From NCBI RefSeq assembly GCF_032854445.1, contig NC_088300.1, positions 39,648,458 to 39,712,457 on the forward strand: a stretch of 64,000 bases of DNA, written 5' to 3'. The notes under the pieces were generated by a model. That model was given only the letters and a program-made list of their open reading frames with translations. It was not told the DNA's origin and searched no databases. Numbering within the stretch: position 1 is the stretch's first letter; each line of letters opens with the position of its first letter. Both the position numbers and the translations under genes were made by a program. Positions 60,233-64,000 of this stretch are shown piece by piece. This DNA is from Liolophura sinensis. Its lineage: Eukaryota; Mollusca; Polyplacophora; Chitonida; Chitonidae.

Positions 60233-61459
60233 CCTATCCTGGTTCTGCCTGGCAGGATACTGCCAATGGCTTGGCCGTTAATTAAACTTCACATGTGGAG
60301 TTTAATACACCGTACTCATCAGCTGTTTCAGAAATGAATATATGTCTATAGCCGATTTATATTATTTATTTATTGCATTAAAAATTAAGGTGTATCATCG
60401 CATTAGTCATTGGTGTGTTATACACAGCCTGTCGCAATTGGGTTTCACCGAAGAATGATTGAGGATCAGAATGTATAAAATACATTTACTTCAGCACCCG
60501 TTCTGCTGAACTTGGAAATACGTTAAATACCTTATTCGCACACTGTCACAAGTGTATTTAAATTCTGAGACGCAGTGAAGTTTGCACGATGATTGACGTC
60601 CTTGGGACAAGCCTCTCTGCTCGGAGATAAGCTGCTCTTTTCACAGACAGCTAAGTTCCTGTTGGTTTGACAAAGAAGCCAGTAATGAGGCTCGGGCTAG
60701 ACGTTTCTTTGGGATTGTTTCCGGCCATGGCTGTAGACCCTTACACACTTCGCCGTTTTCCTAGGAAGAATGCTACTGTAGTGAATACCAGTCACTCAAT
60801 ACCATGCGTTCCTCTTATATTTCGAACGTAGTAGCAGTTATGGTTTTCAGAAGAGAGCGACACTGTGCGTACTTCACACGATGCGGTGATCATATCTGAT
60901 GGTCTTTGTTGGAGACTTGAACGCCATCTGTTTCACGATGGACATAAAACAAACTGTTAAGGAAACAGTAATGGAAATAAGCTTTTAGGCCGACTGTGCC
61001 GGGGTCACAATTCGCTGGAGAAACTGTTATGATGGATTAGGAACTTCTCGGCAAAGGTGGCACGGTCACCGGTCTAGCACCAACAGAAACACAACAGTCG
61101 CTCCAGTGAATTATGCCTTTGTACTCATGCAAACTCGTGACTATCTCACATCATATCTCAGTACGTAACCTAACTGAGGTAGTCCTTTTCCAGAGATGAC
61201 AACTCGGGTGAAGAATTGGAAGAACGCGGCTAACTGAACTGCTGTAGTCTGTGGCCTGGGTTGATTTCTGCATGTAGCTTTGTGTAGCTGGTATAACGAT
61301 CACGAGAAAATGACCTTTGTCTAAAACGATCAGCTGATAAGTAATTCTGAGCTACCTTTAATGCTAGGTTTTCATCAGAGTTAACTGGAAAATGACAAAA
61401 CGACAAATTAAGTCATGTTTTTTGTGGTACTGATAAGCTGGAATATGTTCCCGTGTATC
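60233..61459. other. Non-coding stretch, no gene recognised
   Basis: Unique sequence between two minisatellites. No gene or RNA recognised. Confidence 0.45.
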
Positions 61460-64000
61460 TCTGCTGCCTGATCCCGTGTGCTCGTGCTCCTGCTCCTCTG
61501 CTGCCTGATCCCTTGCGCTCCTGCTCCTCTGCTGCCTGATCCCGTGCGCTCCTGCTCCTCTGCTGCCTGATCCCCAGAACCCGCGCTAATCCGCTGCCTA
61601 ATCCCCAGCACCCATGCTCCTGTGCGGTTTAACCCCCAGCACTCGTGCACATCTGGTGTCACCCCAGCACCCGTGGCCTAACTCTGTCCAATCCCCAGCA
61701 CACATACCAGAGCTTTTTCGCTGCCTAGAATATCCAGCACCCGTTTTCTCTCCCACAACCTGATATCCAGCACCGTTGCTCCTTCACACAATAATCCTAA
61801 GCAGCCGTCCTCCTCTGCAAAGCCTGATACCCGTGCTTTCCCGCTGCATAATGACCAGGAATCCTCTACTGCCTGACCCACAGCACCCATCTTCCGTTGC
61901 CTTCGGGTCACAAATTCTTCTACTCTGCCTGATTACCATCACCCATTCTTCACCGCTGTCTAATCCCAAGCACTTGTGCTCCTCCACAGCCTGACTCTCA
62001 GCATCCAACAAAAACCTGATTCCCTGCACCCATTCTCCTCCACAGCCTAATTCCCAGCATCCATCCTCCTCCACAGCCTGATTGCCAGCATCCATCCTCC
62101 TCCACAGCCTAATTCCCAGCATCCATCCTCCTCCACAGCCTAATTCCCAGCATCCATCCTCCTCCACAGCCTGATTCTCAGCATCCATCCTCCTCCACAG
62201 CCTGATTCCCAGCACCCAACCTCCTCCACAGCCTGATTCCCAACAACCAACTTCCCCCACAGCCTGATTCCCAGCACCCATCCTCGCCCACAGCCTGATT
62301 CCCAGCATCAATTCTCCCCCACAGCCTGATTCCCAGCATCCATTCTCCTCCACAGTCTGATTCCCAGCATCCATTCTCCCCCACAGCCTGATTTCCAGCA
62401 TCCATTCTCCCCCACAGCCTGATTCCCAGCATCCATTCTCCCCCACAGCCTGATTCCCAGCATCCATTCTCCCCCACAGCCTGATTCCCAACATCCATTC
62501 CGCTCCACAGTCTGATTCCCAGCACCCATCCTCTTTAACAGCCTAGTCCCCAGAACCTATTCTCCCCCACAGTCTGATTCCCGGCACCCATTCTCCCCCA
62601 CAGCCCGATTCCCAGCATCTATCCTCTTAAATAGCCTGATTCCTAGCATCCATTCTCCCCCACAGCCTGATTCCCAACACCCATCTTCCCCCACAGCCTG
62701 ATTCCCAGCATCAATCCTCATATATAGCCTGATTCTCAGCATCCATTTTTCTCCACAGCCTGATTCCCAGCATCCATTCTCCTCCACAGCCTAATCCCCA
62801 GAACCTATTCTCCCCAACAGCCTGATTTCCAGAACCCATCCTCCTCCACAGCCTGATTCCCAGCATTTATCCTCCTAAATAGCCTGATTCCCAGCCTTAA
62901 TTTTCCTCCACAGCCTGATTCTCAGCATCCATTCTCCTCCAAAACCTGATTCCCTGCATCCATTCCGCTCCTCAGTCTGATTTCCAGCACCCATCCTCTT
63001 TAACAGCCTAGTCCCCAGAACCTATTCTCCCCCACAGTCTGATTCCCGGCACCCATTCTCCCCCACAGCCCGATTCCCAGCATCTATCCTCTTAAATTGC
63101 CTGATTCCTAGCATCCATTCTCCCCCACAGCCTGATTCCCAACACCCATCTTCCCCCACAGCCTGATTCCCAGCATCTATCCTCATATATAGCCTGATTC
63201 TCAGCATCCATTTTTCTCCACAGCCTGATCCCCAGCTCCTATTCAACACAGCCTGATTCCCAGCATCCATTATCCTCTATATCCTGATTCCCAGCACCCA
63301 TCCTTCCTCACAGCCTGATTCCAAGCACCCATTCTCCCCCACAGCCTGATTCCCAGCATTTATTCTCCCCCACAGCCTGATTCCCAGCACCCATTCTCCC
63401 CCACAGCCTGATTCCCAGCACCCATCCTCCCCCACAGACTGATCCCCAGAACCCCCAGAGCCTGATTCCCAGCTCCTATTCCTCACAGCCTGTTCCCAGC
63501 ACCCATCCTCTTCAACAGCCTAGTCCCCAGAACCTATTCTCCCCCACAGCCTGATTCCCAGCACCCATCCTCTTCAACAGCCTATTCCCCAGAACCTATT
63601 CTCCCCCACAGCCTGATTCCCAACACCCATCTTCCCCCACAGCCTGATTCCCAGCATTTGTTCTCCTCCACAGCCTGATCCCCAGCTCCTATTCCCCACA
63701 GCCTGATTCCCAAGCATCCATTCTCCCCCCACAGCCTGATTCCCAGCACCCATCCTCCCCCACAGCCTGATTCCCAGCATCCATTCTCCTCTACAGCCTG
63801 ATTCCCAGCACCCATCCTTCCCCACAGCCTGATTCCCAGCACCCATCCTCCCCCACAGCCTGATTCCCAAGCACCCATTCACCCCCACAGCCTGATTCCC
63901 AGCACCCATCCTCCCCCACAGCCTGATTCCCAGCATCCATTCTCCTCTACAGCCTGATTCCCAGCACCCATCCTCCCCCACAGCCTGATTCCCAGCACCC
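61460..64000. repeat. Minisatellite N, 31-bp unit, runs off the right edge
   Basis: More than 80 copies of a 31-bp unit of the type CACAGCCTGATTCCCAGCAT followed by CCATTCTCCCC. The period is confirmed by CACAGCC at 62413 and 62444. The left end (61460-62040) is diverged (TGCTGCCTGATCCCGTGCGC type) and the array becomes more regular to the right. A block at about 62496-62760 recurs at 62961-63225, exactly 465 bp (15 units) away, with the same unit variants. The plus strand is C-rich and the minus strand G-rich. Since 31 is not a multiple of three, each frame cycles through all three phases and yields a 31-residue protein period (such as NQAVGENGCWESGCGGEW); the many minus-strand frames are not genes. 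Confidence 0.97.

Noticed and set aside
61784-62494. 236-codon minus-strand frame rich in Gly, Trp and Cys
   Set aside because: It is the translation of the 31-bp minisatellite, is open in other phases too, and has no unique sequence or promoter attached.

Overview
The window looks like a stretch of animal nuclear genome, most likely from a mollusc or a close lophotrochozoan relative. The base composition is AT-rich, coding sequence is very sparse, there are no bacterial operons, many minisatellites are present, and tRNA-derived SINEs share a 3' tail of the kind I know from mollusc genomes. The species is an inference; nothing in the window fixes it.

Only two genes are clear. Both lie on the minus strand about 28 kb apart and both are uninterrupted 341-codon open frames for class A G-protein-coupled receptors (ATG at 28753 and 57572). 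They are paralogues: a hand alignment of the core gives 228 identities in 300 positions with no gap. Both keep the residues that bind biogenic amines (Asp3.32; Ser5.42, 5.43 and 5.46; the WLPFF motif of TM6), so they belong to the dopamine D1 / beta-adrenergic-like octopamine group. Both carry DRF instead of DRY at the end of TM3. Upstream of the second copy is a CpG-rich stretch with a good CCAAT box on the minus strand.

Three other traces of coding sequence stand out. A decayed reverse transcriptase, probably Penelope-like, lies at 46.16-47.14 kb on the plus strand with a recognisable YLDDV box. A FLYWCH-type zinc-finger fragment lies at 30.30-30.63 kb on the minus strand. A few open stretches of protein-like composition (minus strand at 4.9-5.26, 5.9-6.14 and 33.3-33.6 kb) could be exons or element remnants and are not identified.

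The rest is repeats and unique non-coding sequence. About 9 kb is made of twelve unrelated minisatellites with unit lengths of 20/40, 21, 23, 30, 31, 34, 38/42, 42, 43, 66, 70 and 92/108 bp. Several have higher-order structure. The largest, with a 31-bp unit, fills 61.46 kb to the right edge and continues beyond it. Most of the longer open frames in the window come from these arrays and are not genes. About fifteen SINE copies or fragments are scattered through the window, two with clear target-site duplications (35.5 kb and 45.8-46.05 kb).

I found no evidence for a new multi-gene system. The points most worth a second look are the receptor pair with its shared DRF motif, the higher-order minisatellites, the SINE carrying a G-quadruplex-like tract, and the unidentified protein-like open stretches.
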